In this document: one piece after another, positions 1 through 7,464 of the stretch
Numbering within the stretch: position 1 is the first letter of the stretch
Layout: every line of letters starts with the position of its first letter
NCBI GenBank assembly: GCA_964486335.1
Contig: CAZAMB010000018.1
Span: 1-64,000 of the forward strand
Origin: CAZAMB01 sp964486335
Lineage (GTDB): Bacteria; Planctomycetota; Phycisphaerae; UBA1845
Direction of reading: 5' to 3'
Length of the DNA stretch: 64,000 nt
Made by a program: the position numbers and the translations under genes
Notes under the pieces: generated by a model
Told to the model about the DNA's origin: nothing
What the model saw: only the letters and a program-made list of their open reading frames with translations
Databases searched by the model: none

Positions 1-375
1 TCAAGTATCCCACACCGGAGAACACGCTCATAGTTTCTTCAGCCCGCGCGGACCCCAGTGCACAGGAAAACCAGCGGAACTCATGGTTCGCCCCGTGCCG
101 ATTGCGTAAATCATTCTGCGTTCCTACTTAGTCGTATATCCGACCGTACTTTGGATTCGGCTCTCCATGTGCGCCTGACCCGGCCGAGGTCCCAAACAAC
201 CATGACCGATCGAACGGATTGAATCCTGATCGGCGGAGGCGTGATCGGCCTGTCGATCGCCCAGCGACACGCACGTGTCCCACCCCTATTGTCGCCGTTT
301 CTTCAGCTCATTTTGCGCAAAGAAACAAGGACCGCCATTCGACAATCGCCAATCGCCAATCGACAATCCGCAGCC
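1..375. other. Intergenic region before the first gene
   Basis: No convincing gene is seen here. The last 40 bases carry a run of CGACAATCG/CCAATCG units (337-369) of the same kind that flanks the four-helix-bundle gene near 59 kb. The reading frame of the following glycosyltransferase stays open upstream to 241, but the residues there are repeat-derived and unlike any glycosyltransferase N-terminus, so this stretch is taken as untranslated. Confidence 0.6.
337..369. repeat. CAATCG-type direct repeat run
   Basis: Short units CGACAATCG and CCAATCG repeat back to back just before the glycosyltransferase start codon. Related runs occur at 58911-58930 (opposite strand) and 59307-59336. The role is unknown; the dispersed distribution suggests a genome-wide repeat family. 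Confidence 0.6.
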
Positions 376-1536
376 ATGTCGACATCGCACGTGACCGCCA
401 AACCGAAACTCCGCACTGCCGCTCCGCACGTGCTGTACGTCATCACCGATCTCGAACTCGGCGGCGTGCCGCTCCACCTCGCGAGGCTCGCGCCTGCCAT
501 GCGCGACCGTGGCTGGCAAGTGACCGTTGTTTCGTTGGCAAAGCCCGGCCCGGTCGGCGAAATGCTCCGCAGAGCGAACTTGCCGGTGCTTTCCTGCAAT
601 GCCTGCTGCCGATGGGATGTCCATGTCTTCGGGCGGCTCGCAGAGATCATCGAAGCCGAGCGTCCGGTCGTCGTGCATTCAATGCTGTTTCATGCGAATC
701 TCGCGGCTCGTTTCGCGGCCCTTTCCGCCGGTTTCCCTCACGATCGCCTGCTCTGCGAGATTCAGACGGTGGAAGTCGAACGGCCGTGGCACCTTTCGGT
801 CGATCGATGGACGCACCGACTTTGCCGACTCACCGTGGGCAATTCGGCGTCGGTTATCGAACACCTGCACCGCCGGGCGCGAGTCCCTTTCGATCGATTG
901 CGCCTCGTGCCGGGCGGGGTGGACGTCGATCGAATGCAGGCGGCAGACCCCATCGACCGAGCGTCGATGGGATTGGGTCCGAATGATCGAATGATCCTTT
1001 GGGTCGGGCGTCTCGACCCCGTGAAGGGGCTGGACCTGCTCATCCGCGCCTTCGCGTCCTTGTCGAAGGAAACCGGATCATTTCTTGTTCTGGTCGGCGG
1101 CGGTCCGCTGCGGGATGATCTCCAGCGCTTGGCCGTACGGCTTGGCGTCGGCGACCGGGTGCGGTTCCTCGGTCCGCGAACCGACGTGCCCTCGCTGCTT
1201 GGGGCCGCCGATCTTTTTGCGTTTCCCTCTCGAACCGAAGGCTGGCCCAACGCTTTGCTCGAGGCCATGGCGGCCGGACTGCCCATCGTAACCACCGATG
1301 TTCCCGGATGCCGCGACATGATTTCCCATGATTCGACCGGCCTGTTAGTGCCATTCGATGACACTTCATCACTGGCGTCCGCTATGAGTCGACTCTTGTT
1401 GAACCGCGTGGAAGCCCATCGTCTGGGCAGTGCCGCTCTACGTGCCGTCGCACGCTGGTCGCTGCGCGCAACCTTCGATGAATACGAAGCTTTGTACCAT
1501 CAAACCCTCCCCCGGCCCGGCATCACCAACTGTTAA
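376..1536 (+). CDS. GT4-family glycosyltransferase
   Basis: Probable retaining glycosyltransferase of 386 residues that moves a sugar from a nucleotide-sugar donor to a cell-surface glycan or lipid acceptor; the acceptor cannot be read from sequence. The N-terminal half has the GT4 acceptor-side pattern (VLYVITDLELGGVPLHL). The C-terminal half has the donor-binding Rossmann pattern ILWVGRLDPVKGLDLLIRAF, then FPSRTEGWPNALLEAMAAGLP, where the E-x7-E type motif binds the donor. The ATG at 376 is chosen because homology-like sequence begins only there; the frame is open upstream but encodes repeat-like residues. No clear ribosome-binding site is visible. It lies upstream of mraZ on the same strand with a promoter between them, so it is probably a separate unit. 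Confidence 0.85.
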   Translation: MSTSHVTAKPKLRTAAPHVLYVITDLELGGVPLHLARLAPAMRDRGWQVTVVSLAKPGPVGEMLRRANLPVLSCNACCRWDVHVFGRLAEIIEAERPVVVHSMLFHANLAARFAALSAGFPHDRLLCEIQTVEVERPWHLSVDRWTHRLCRLTVGNSASVIEHLHRRARVPFDRLRLVPGGVDVDRMQAADPIDRASMGLGPNDRMILWVGRLDPVKGLDLLIRAFASLSKETGSFLVLVGGGPLRDDLQRLAVRLGVGDRVRFLGPRTDVPSLLGAADLFAFPSRTEGWPNALLEAMAAGLPIVTTDVPGCRDMISHDSTGLLVPFDDTSSLASAMSRLLLNRVEAHRLGSAALRAVARWSLRATFDEYEALYHQTLPRPGITNC

Positions 1537-1599
1537 AACAGTAAATTCGTTTCAACGGATCGAAGTTGATTGCCGAGGTGGCGCAAGAATTGCCGAAAG

Positions 1600-1644
1600 C
1601 GCGGTTTGGGCCGCTGCCTTGTGGGGATTTGAAGACCAAACCGC
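1600..1644. repeat. 9-bp inverted repeat GCGGTTTGG/CCAAACCGC
   Basis: Perfect 9-bp arms separated by about 26 bases, between the glycosyltransferase and mraZ. No T-run follows, so it is not a convincing intrinsic terminator. Could be a binding site or a chance hairpin. Confidence 0.35.
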
Positions 1645-1715
1645 AACAGCTAGTCCCTTTGCGCCGCATGGCGGCATGTTCTTGAATATTTCTTGATGCA
1701 AAAAAGATTTTTTGG

Positions 1716-1744
1716 TTGCATTCGGTGGAAGGAAGTGGTAATTT
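1716..1744 (+). promoter_or_regulatory. Sigma-70-type promoter of the mraZ cluster
   Basis: TTGCAT (1716-1721), a 17-base spacer and TAATTT (1739-1744) place a start site near 1750, about 36 bases before the mraZ ATG. It is the only good promoter-like pair in this gap and leads into the whole division cluster. Confidence 0.55.
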
Positions 1745-1748
1745 GTGC
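1725..1748 (+). promoter_or_regulatory. Candidate MraZ operator: GTGG/GTGC repeats every 10 bp
   Basis: GTGG at 1725 and 1735 and GTGC at 1745 form three direct repeats with exact 10-bp spacing, overlapping the promoter spacer and -10. MraZ proteins of other bacteria bind short GTGG/TGGG-like direct repeats spaced one helical turn apart before their own gene. Autoregulation here is inferred. Confidence 0.45.
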
Positions 1749-1785
1749 CGACTAATCCCACGAAGTGGTTGATGAAACAGATGCG

Positions 1786-2262
1786 ATGCGACTCTTCACA
1801 GGTCAGTTTGAACGCACGATTGACGCCAAAAACCGCATCCAATTGCCTTCGCCATTGCGTGGGGCCATCGACCCCGAAACGGATGGTGATTTGGTCTACG
1901 TTACCTTTGGCGAGCATCGCGGAACGCTCTCGCTTTTTACGGAACGAGCGTTCAATGAACTGGCTTCGCGGTCGGAATCGGAGTTTAAGCCGACGCGGGA
2001 GGCATTGCAGTTTGAACTTCAGTTTTACGGATTGACGGCGGTTGTTGAGTTGGACAAACAAGGGCGGTTCGTTTTGCCGGAAAGGTTGCTGAAAAAGGCG
2101 CGGTTGGGACCGGAGATCGTCCTCGTCGGGCAGGGCAACCGAATCGACATTTGGAATCCGGGTGATCTGGAGCGGTCGCTGGGGATCAACTGGGATGGCG
2201 ACGATTGGCCGGACCTGCTGAGTTTTCGCCGGAACCGGCCTAGCAACGGAAAGGGAGAATAG
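1786..2262 (+). CDS. mraZ: Transcriptional regulator MraZ
   Basis: DNA-binding regulator that usually opens the division and cell-wall cluster, 158 residues, near the family length of about 150. It contains two tandem MraZ/AbrB-like swapped-hairpin domains: the first around TIDAKNRIQLPSPLR (residues about 11-25), the second around ELDKQGRFVLPERL (about 88-101). The first copy has N where the consensus has G (D-x-K-G-R). The ATG at 1786 gives the usual compact start (MRLFTGQFERT); a GTG seven codons earlier at 1765 is possible. It is followed by a 310-base gap and then the small ORF plus rsmH. Three 10-bp-spaced GTGG-like repeats in front suggest autoregulation. Confidence 0.9.
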   Translation: MRLFTGQFERTIDAKNRIQLPSPLRGAIDPETDGDLVYVTFGEHRGTLSLFTERAFNELASRSESEFKPTREALQFELQFYGLTAVVELDKQGRFVLPERLLKKARLGPEIVLVGQGNRIDIWNPGDLERSLGINWDGDDWPDLLSFRRNRPSNGKGE

Positions 2263-2572
2263 CAGTCAATGCCGTCTTGGGCGGCGCGTCAATGAGCGTG
2301 GTTTTCGCAATCCAGGGAAAGGCCCCACTCCCTGACGGTGGCGGCTCGAAAAGGGCAAACGGCTGGGGCATTGAACGATCAGGTGTAGCGATTAGGAAAT
2401 TAAAATCCGCGCGAACTGAAGTTCGCGGCTCACTGCACTAGTTTCGAAGTAGGTCGTACGCAGCGAGTGGAAGACAAGCTGCGAGGCAACAAGGAACAAC
2501 CATCGTGGCGGCGGCTGAAGCGAAAGGATTCGCCGCGCCGTCGCGGTCGGGCGCACGTGAAGGGAGCGGTGC
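2263..2572. other. Gap between mraZ and the small ORF
   Basis: About 310 bases without a supported gene. It contains the REP-like palindrome at 2410-2427 and shortly before 2573 a good ribosome-binding site (AGGGAG). No strong promoter or terminator pair is seen. Confidence 0.6.
2410..2427. repeat. REP-like palindrome CGCGAACT-GA-AGTTCGCG
   Basis: Perfect 8-bp arms with a GA centre, followed by GCTC. A second perfect copy with changed but still complementary arms lies at 26158-26175, and a degenerate copy lies around 16254-16275, each followed by the same GGCTC. The paired changes point to selection for the hairpin. Confidence 0.7.
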
Positions 2573-2815
2573 ATGAAAGACCGAACGGACCGCCTTGTCG
2601 GGCGGATTCAAGAGCGGTTTCGGACTAACGGCTCGGTCCGAACCGCCGACCGCACCACGTCGCGGGACATCGCGGCGCTGGAGGCAAGGGTTCGACGGCT
2701 TCATGCCTTGGGGGATTCGTTCACCCATGTTAGGCTCTCGAAAGACGTCACGCAAGAACGCGTGGCGCGCGTGCAGGCTCGGGTCGGGGGTGAGTTTGTC
2801 ATCATGGATGCGTGA
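2573..2815 (+). CDS. Small charged protein encoded ahead of rsmH
   Basis: Hypothetical protein of 80 residues, highly charged and rich in Arg, with a probable helical middle (DIAALEARVRRLHALGD). No family is recognised. It is thought real because AGGGAG sits eight bases before its ATG, and its TGA (2813-2815) overlaps the rsmH start in an ATGCGTGA arrangement, the layout expected for translational coupling. It occupies an unusual place between mraZ and rsmH in the division cluster. Alternatively it could be a leader ORF that only sets rsmH translation. Confidence 0.5.
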   Translation: MKDRTDRLVGRIQERFRTNGSVRTADRTTSRDIAALEARVRRLHALGDSFTHVRLSKDVTQERVARVQARVGGEFVIMDA

Positions 2816-3776
2816 CGACCCCCCGCTTTGGTTGGAAATTCCTCCGTTGGACATTGACGAAACTCCGGAAGACATCGGCGGGCACACGCCGGTGCTGGTG
2901 CGCGAGGTCAGCGAATTGCTGGCGGTCCGCGAAGGCGACACCGTCGTGGATGTCACGGTCGGCCTGGGCGGTCATGCGCGCATTCTGGCCGAGCAACTGG
3001 GACCTTCGGGCACCCTGATTGCCTTGGACATGGACCCGAGCAATCTCGCATTGGCTCGAGCGGCGCTGGCGGAGAAAGGCTTGCCGTACCGAGTCGAAAC
3101 GGTGCATGCGAATTTCAGCGACGTAGCCGAGGTGTTGAGGTCGCTGGGCATCGGACAGGTTGACGTGCTGTTCGCCGATCTCGGGGTCAGTTCACCGCAA
3201 CTTGAAGACGCCTCGCGCGGGCTGTCGTTTCGTCGAGAGGGGCCGCTGGACATGCGGCTCGACCCTCGCCTTTCAACCACGGCGCTCGAACTGGTCAACG
3301 GATTGCGGGAACAGGAATTGGGCGACCTGCTTTTTTTTAATGCGCAGGAGATGGCCGGTCGGCGCATCGCTCGGCGCATTTGCGAAGCGCGGCGTAATTC
3401 GCGCATTTCGACCACAACGCGGCTGGCGGAGGTGGTGGCCTCGGCGCTGGGCGTCGATCCCGAGTCTCGAAAGAGCAAGATTCATCCGGCGACGCGGACG
3501 TTTCAGGCGTTGCGCATGGCGGTCAACAACGAAATCGGAAACCTGGAAGCGCTGCTGGAGGTTGCTCCGGGCGTGCTTCGATCCGGGGGACGATTCGGCG
3601 TGATCGCGTTTCACAGCGTGGAGGATAAGCCGGTTAAAATGGATTTTCGACGGCGGAAGAGCGAAGAAATCTATGAGATTCTGACGAAAAAACCTGTGGT
3701 GGCCGGCGCGGAGGAGCGAGATTCGAATCCGCGTTCGCGGAGCGCGAAGCTGCGTGTGGCGAAGCGGGTTGGGTGA
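2808..3776 (+). CDS. rsmH: 16S rRNA (cytosine1402-N4)-methyltransferase RsmH
   Basis: Methylates N4 of C1402 in the decoding centre of 16S rRNA using SAM; encoded in division clusters as mraW. It has 322 residues, about family length. The SAM-binding stretch is HTPVLVREVSELL followed by VVDVTVGLGGHARIL, and the central motif FADLGVSSPQL...GLSFRREGPLDMRLD is diagnostic. The C-terminal IAFHSVEDKPVK and SRSAKLRVAKRVG also fit. The ATG at 2808 is chosen because it overlaps the stop of the upstream small ORF and gives a normal N-terminus; an open frame back to 2595 is the shadow of that ORF. A 386-base gap with repeats and a possible promoter separates it from the LysM gene. Confidence 0.93.
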   Translation: MRDDPPLWLEIPPLDIDETPEDIGGHTPVLVREVSELLAVREGDTVVDVTVGLGGHARILAEQLGPSGTLIALDMDPSNLALARAALAEKGLPYRVETVHANFSDVAEVLRSLGIGQVDVLFADLGVSSPQLEDASRGLSFRREGPLDMRLDPRLSTTALELVNGLREQELGDLLFFNAQEMAGRRIARRICEARRNSRISTTTRLAEVVASALGVDPESRKSKIHPATRTFQALRMAVNNEIGNLEALLEVAPGVLRSGGRFGVIAFHSVEDKPVKMDFRRRKSEEIYEILTKKPVVAGAEERDSNPRSRSAKLRVAKRVG

Positions 3777-4162
3777 GATTGTTGAACCGCCGCTCAAGAT
3801 CGCCGGCAAAGGATGGATTGGGCGAATTGGCGATATGGTGATTTCGTGATCGAATGAGTCGAGGGTCGCGCAAGGTGATGCCGGCGGATTGTGATTGACC
3901 GCTCCCTTGACGCTTCGCGTCAAAGGCAGGCTCTCGCGGCTCGTTAACGGTTGACCGCTCCCTTGCGGTCGCGGCTCTGTAAGCTCGGCACAGTAAGCGC
4001 GGATCAGATGCGGCATACGAAATCGAATGGATGACGGCGAAGGGGCGAGAGTGAATCGGCCCTTGACTCTTTGCAAAGGTCGTTACACTACGCCGAACAG
4101 ATAGAAACAACGCTCGATTCAATTCGAACGAGCGACCTCGAAGTCAGGGAGGGCTTTCGGGA
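3777..4162. other. Repeat-bearing gap between rsmH and the LysM gene
   Basis: No gene is supported. The 15-base sequence TTGACCGCTCCCTTG occurs at 3895-3909 and again at 3951-3965; the first copy runs into a hairpin TTGACGC-TTC-GCGTCAA (3907-3923). A weak promoter-like pair, TTGACT (4063-4068) and TACACT (4084-4089) with a short 15-base spacer, may serve the LysM-ftsL-ftsI genes. Confidence 0.5.
3895..3965 (+). repeat. Pair of 15-bp direct repeats with hairpin
   Basis: TTGACCGCTCCCTTG appears twice, 56 bases apart start to start, each followed by a GCGGCTC-containing segment. It resembles dispersed intergenic repeats and not an operator, because it lies far from the likely promoter. Confidence 0.55.
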
Positions 4163-5167
4163 ATGGCGCGTGAAACCAAGGTGGGTCTGCTGGCGGGGCT
4201 GGCATTCATCGTCTGCTTCGCGGTGATTCTTGCCAATCGCGGCCGAAACGGTCCTCCGGGACTTTCCGATTCGATTCTGACCAACTCGGGGATTGCCGTT
4301 CCCTTTTCTCCGCAAAAACCGACGGGGACATCCACTGCGCCGGCGCGACCGAACGTCGCGGCAGTTCCGGCGGCGAACACACTTCGCACGACCGAGGGAA
4401 CGCCGGTGAGCGGCAGCGAGCTGCCGGGCGAGCGACTGACTTCCAGCCCTGTTCCCATGACGCCGAGAGAATCGTCCGGTCCCGTTTCTGATCCGAACCG
4501 CGAGGCGTTGGAGCGTATTCTGGCGTCGAGGTCGCAACCGACCGCAATAACCGAACAGCCTTCGGTGGTTACGAGAGAGATTCCGGCTCCGGCCACTCCG
4601 GCTGGTTCGACCATTATTCCTCCGGTGATTACCGGTCGAGCGAACAGCGTCGCCGCACCCCCAGCGGACCGCACGCCAGAAGAGCCGCGAATGCCGGATC
4701 GCCAACAGGCGCCGGGCGGTCGTGAATACACCGTTCAGGCGCAGGATACGCTTTCGAGCATCGCGGCGGAGCACTACGGAACGAAGTCGCACAGCGTGAT
4801 TCAGGCGATATTTGACGCCAATCGAAGTGTGATGACTGACCCCGATCACGTCCGACAAGGGGCGGTGCTCGTCCTTCCCTCGCTGTCGTCGGCAACGCCT
4901 TCGGCATCGAGCCATCCGATCGAAGCGGCCAAGCCCGTGGAAAAGCTTCCGGTCCCGCCGACGGACGGGGCGATCCGCTGGTATCAGGTCAAGAAGAACG
5001 ACCGCTACGCCGGTATCGCGCGTGAGCAACTCGGCGATGAGAGCCGTTGGAAGGAAATCTATGAACTGAACAAGGACAAGTTCCCGGATGCCCAGCGAAT
5101 TCGGGAGGGCGTGCGGATCAAGCTTCCGCCGCAAACAGCGGTGACGGAAAGAGGTTCGCGCCGATGA
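4163..5167 (+). CDS. Membrane-anchored double LysM protein
   Basis: Predicted cell-envelope protein of 334 residues. A single N-terminal membrane segment (about residues 7-23, VGLLAGLAFIVCFAVIL) is followed by a long Pro/Thr/Ser-rich linker and two LysM-type peptidoglycan-binding domains: about 190-245 (YTVQAQDTLSSIAAEHYG) and about 272-325 (WYQVKKNDRYAGIAREQLG). No catalytic domain is seen, so it probably binds peptidoglycan or scaffolds the division machinery. An AGGGAGG stretch lies upstream of the ATG. Its TGA overlaps the ATG of the ftsL-like gene (ATGA at 5164-5167), so the two are translationally coupled, which argues for a division role. Confidence 0.85.
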   Translation: MARETKVGLLAGLAFIVCFAVILANRGRNGPPGLSDSILTNSGIAVPFSPQKPTGTSTAPARPNVAAVPAANTLRTTEGTPVSGSELPGERLTSSPVPMTPRESSGPVSDPNREALERILASRSQPTAITEQPSVVTREIPAPATPAGSTIIPPVITGRANSVAAPPADRTPEEPRMPDRQQAPGGREYTVQAQDTLSSIAAEHYGTKSHSVIQAIFDANRSVMTDPDHVRQGAVLVLPSLSSATPSASSHPIEAAKPVEKLPVPPTDGAIRWYQVKKNDRYAGIAREQLGDESRWKEIYELNKDKFPDAQRIREGVRIKLPPQTAVTERGSRR

Positions 5168-5532
5168 CGGTCGGTCGCGGATGCATGTTGTTGGGCGTTT
5201 TCGCGGCGCTGGCGCTCGGCGTCGTGCACTTGCGCGGGGAGCGAACGCGCTGCGCGGCGGCGGTGCTGCGCATAGAATCGGATTGGGTTCGTCTGCGCGG
5301 GGACCTTTGGGGCTTGCAGACGCGCATCGCGCGGATGAGAGCGCCGGACCGCATTCATGATCGGGCGACCTATCTGGCAACGGGATTGCTGCCGCCCGGC
5401 GTGCGGGCGGTCGACGCGGGCGAAAAGATTGAAAAGGTAGTGGCGAATGATTCCGCGCGGCGGAAGCCCGCCGAAAGCGTCAAATCAACCAAGACCAAGC
5501 CAAACCGGCGCAAGAATCCCAAGCGGGAGTAA
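5164..5532 (+). CDS. ftsL: FtsL-like small bitopic division protein
   Basis: Protein of 122 residues with an N-terminal hydrophobic segment (about residues 7-20, CMLLGVFAALALGVVHL), then a short periplasmic heptad-like helix (RIESDWVRLRGDLWGLQTRIARM), then a basic Lys/Arg-rich tail. Size, topology and the position directly before ftsI match FtsL, which in other bacteria forms the FtsQLB scaffold that activates FtsWI. Sequence similarity in this family is low, so the call rests on topology and place. It overlaps the LysM gene by four bases and is six bases from ftsI. Confidence 0.65.
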   Translation: MTVGRGCMLLGVFAALALGVVHLRGERTRCAAAVLRIESDWVRLRGDLWGLQTRIARMRAPDRIHDRATYLATGLLPPGVRAVDAGEKIEKVVANDSARRKPAESVKSTKTKPNRRKNPKRE

Positions 5533-5538
5533 CTGTTC

Positions 5539-7299
5539 ATGGCTCTGGTGGAGCATCCGCAGGAATCCGCCGTTCGTCGAAAAACGGCGGCGTTTCTGCT
5601 GGTCTGCGTGATGGTTCTGCTCGTCGGTCTGGGCGGCCGGATTGCCTACATCAATATTGAACTGCGTGACAGACTTTTGAGCAGAGCGGAGCAGCAGCGT
5701 CGCGGTTCAAGCGTGGCGCCCGCGCGTCGCGGAATGATCCTGGACCGGCGCGGGCGAGTCGTGGCTGCAACGGAGTTCCTGCCGGATGTGTTCGTGGACA
5801 CGACGAGGGTCGAGGACGCGGAGGCGCTGTCGGCGAAGCTGGGACCGCCGCTGAACCTTCCTCCGGAGCGGATCAAGGAGAAGATTCTCGCGCGGGCCGG
5901 TTCGCAATACGTGGTGCTTGCCACGCGAGTGGATGAGGTGACGGTCAATGCGATTCAATCTTTGAACGAGCGCGCCGTGGGACTCGACGAGAAGCCAGTG
6001 CGAAGCTACCCGTTGGGCACGTCCATGGCGCACGTGATCGGCTGGGCGGGTCGCGACGGAACCGGAATGGAAGGGATCGAGCTTTCGTTCGATCAACACC
6101 TGCACGGCAAAGATGGTCGCCGGGGGACGATACGGGACGCTCGTCGGCGCGGGATCATGGCCGCAGATGACGAGGCGGTCGCGCCGGTGGACGGCGGTCA
6201 CGTCTTGTTGACGATCGACGCGGAGATTCAGCGGATCGCGGAGGTCGCCCTGGCGCGGAGCGTGGAGACGGTGCGGGCGCAGAGCGGCGTTGCGGTGGTG
6301 ATGGCGCCGGCGACGGGTGAGATTCTGGCGATGGCGAGCTATCCGACGTTTGATCCGGCGGAGGCGTCGCAAACTCCGGCGGACGTTCGTCGAAATCGAG
6401 CCGTGACGGATCCGATAGAGCCGGGCAGCACTTTTAAGGTGTTCATCGCCGGAGGGGCGATGGACGGTTCGTTCGTTTCGCTGACCGAGAAGATCGACTG
6501 CAAGCTGGGTCACACGTTTTTCGGGAGGCGGGAGATCAAGGACGTCCATCCGCACGGGATGCTCGACCTGAAGGGGATTCTGACATTCAGCAGCAATATC
6601 GGGATGGTGACGATCGCGCTGCGCATGGGGAACCCAGCGCTGCATCATACGGTTCGGAAGTTCGGGTTCGGGACGAAAACGGGCATTGAGTATCCGGGCG
6701 AGAGTGACGGTCTGGTGTATCCACTTCGCAAGTGGGGGAACTTCTCGACGCACTCGGTGGCGATGGGGTACGAGCTTCTGGTGACGCCGCTGCAACTGGC
6801 GTCGGCGTTTTCGGCGATCGTCAACGATGGAATGCTGTTGAAGCCGAAACTAATGCGGCAATTGCTCGGCGCTGATGGAAAAGTCGTTCGGAACAACGAG
6901 CTTCCTGTCGTGGTGGACCGCGCAATTTCGTCGGAAACGGCACGGAGGATGACGCGTGAGATTCTTCCTGCGGTGGTCGAAGACGGCAGCGGCAAGGCGG
7001 CCCGGCTGGAGGACTACCGCGTGCTTGGCAAGACCGGGACGGCCAAACTGGCGTTCAAGGACCGCCCGGGATATGAACCGGGCCAGTACATGGGTGCGTT
7101 TCTAGCGGCGGCACCGCTGCGCGAGGCGGGCGTTCCCGATGTTGCGGTCGTGGTGATGATTCGGCGACCTGACCCGTCGCTGGGGTATTATGGCGGCGCG
7201 GTGGCGGCTCCGGTGGCAGGTGAGATCATTCAGCGATCTCTGGCGTATATGGGCGTGCCGCCGAGTTCGGAGGCGGTTGCCGACACGTCGGCACCGTGA
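5539..7299 (+). CDS. ftsI: Peptidoglycan D,D-transpeptidase FtsI (PBP3)
   Basis: Class B penicillin-binding protein of 586 residues that cross-links septal peptidoglycan. One N-terminal membrane segment (about 17-36) is followed by the dimerisation/pedestal domain (RGMILDRRGRVVAATE) and the transpeptidase domain. All three active-site motifs are visible: S-T-F-K in PGSTFKVF, S-S-N in FSSNIG, and K-T-G-T in LGKTGTAK. No PASTA domain is present. It follows the ftsL-like gene after six bases with GGGAG upstream. Of interest because many other planctomycetes lack ftsI; here an intact copy is present. Confidence 0.93.
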   Translation: MALVEHPQESAVRRKTAAFLLVCVMVLLVGLGGRIAYINIELRDRLLSRAEQQRRGSSVAPARRGMILDRRGRVVAATEFLPDVFVDTTRVEDAEALSAKLGPPLNLPPERIKEKILARAGSQYVVLATRVDEVTVNAIQSLNERAVGLDEKPVRSYPLGTSMAHVIGWAGRDGTGMEGIELSFDQHLHGKDGRRGTIRDARRRGIMAADDEAVAPVDGGHVLLTIDAEIQRIAEVALARSVETVRAQSGVAVVMAPATGEILAMASYPTFDPAEASQTPADVRRNRAVTDPIEPGSTFKVFIAGGAMDGSFVSLTEKIDCKLGHTFFGRREIKDVHPHGMLDLKGILTFSSNIGMVTIALRMGNPALHHTVRKFGFGTKTGIEYPGESDGLVYPLRKWGNFSTHSVAMGYELLVTPLQLASAFSAIVNDGMLLKPKLMRQLLGADGKVVRNNELPVVVDRAISSETARRMTREILPAVVEDGSGKAARLEDYRVLGKTGTAKLAFKDRPGYEPGQYMGAFLAAAPLREAGVPDVAVVVMIRRPDPSLGYYGGAVAAPVAGEIIQRSLAYMGVPPSSEAVADTSAP

Positions 7300-7464
7300 T
7301 GGCCGGTCGTGCCCAAAGGCATGACACCGAAGCCCCAACGGTTACAATCGAAAAGTGTGCAACTGTGATCGCCATTGCTCAAGAGCAGTGGCACAAAATG
7401 CGAGTGTCGTTGCACAATGTGCGGAAGCACAAGGCGGGGACGCGAGCGGGGTGGATCGAAGCCG

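Noticed and set aside
2595..2807. Longer N-terminus for RsmH
   Set aside because: These residues shadow the small upstream ORF and do not resemble RsmH; the ATG at 2808 gives a normal start and a coupled overlap.
3712..3735. tRNA-like T-arm GATTCGAATCC
   Set aside because: It lies in the 3' coding end of rsmH, and no acceptor stem, anticodon arm or D arm can be built around it.
4088..5380. 430-codon minus-strand open frame
   Set aside because: Antisense to the LysM and ftsL-like genes, Arg/Ser-rich and without motifs.
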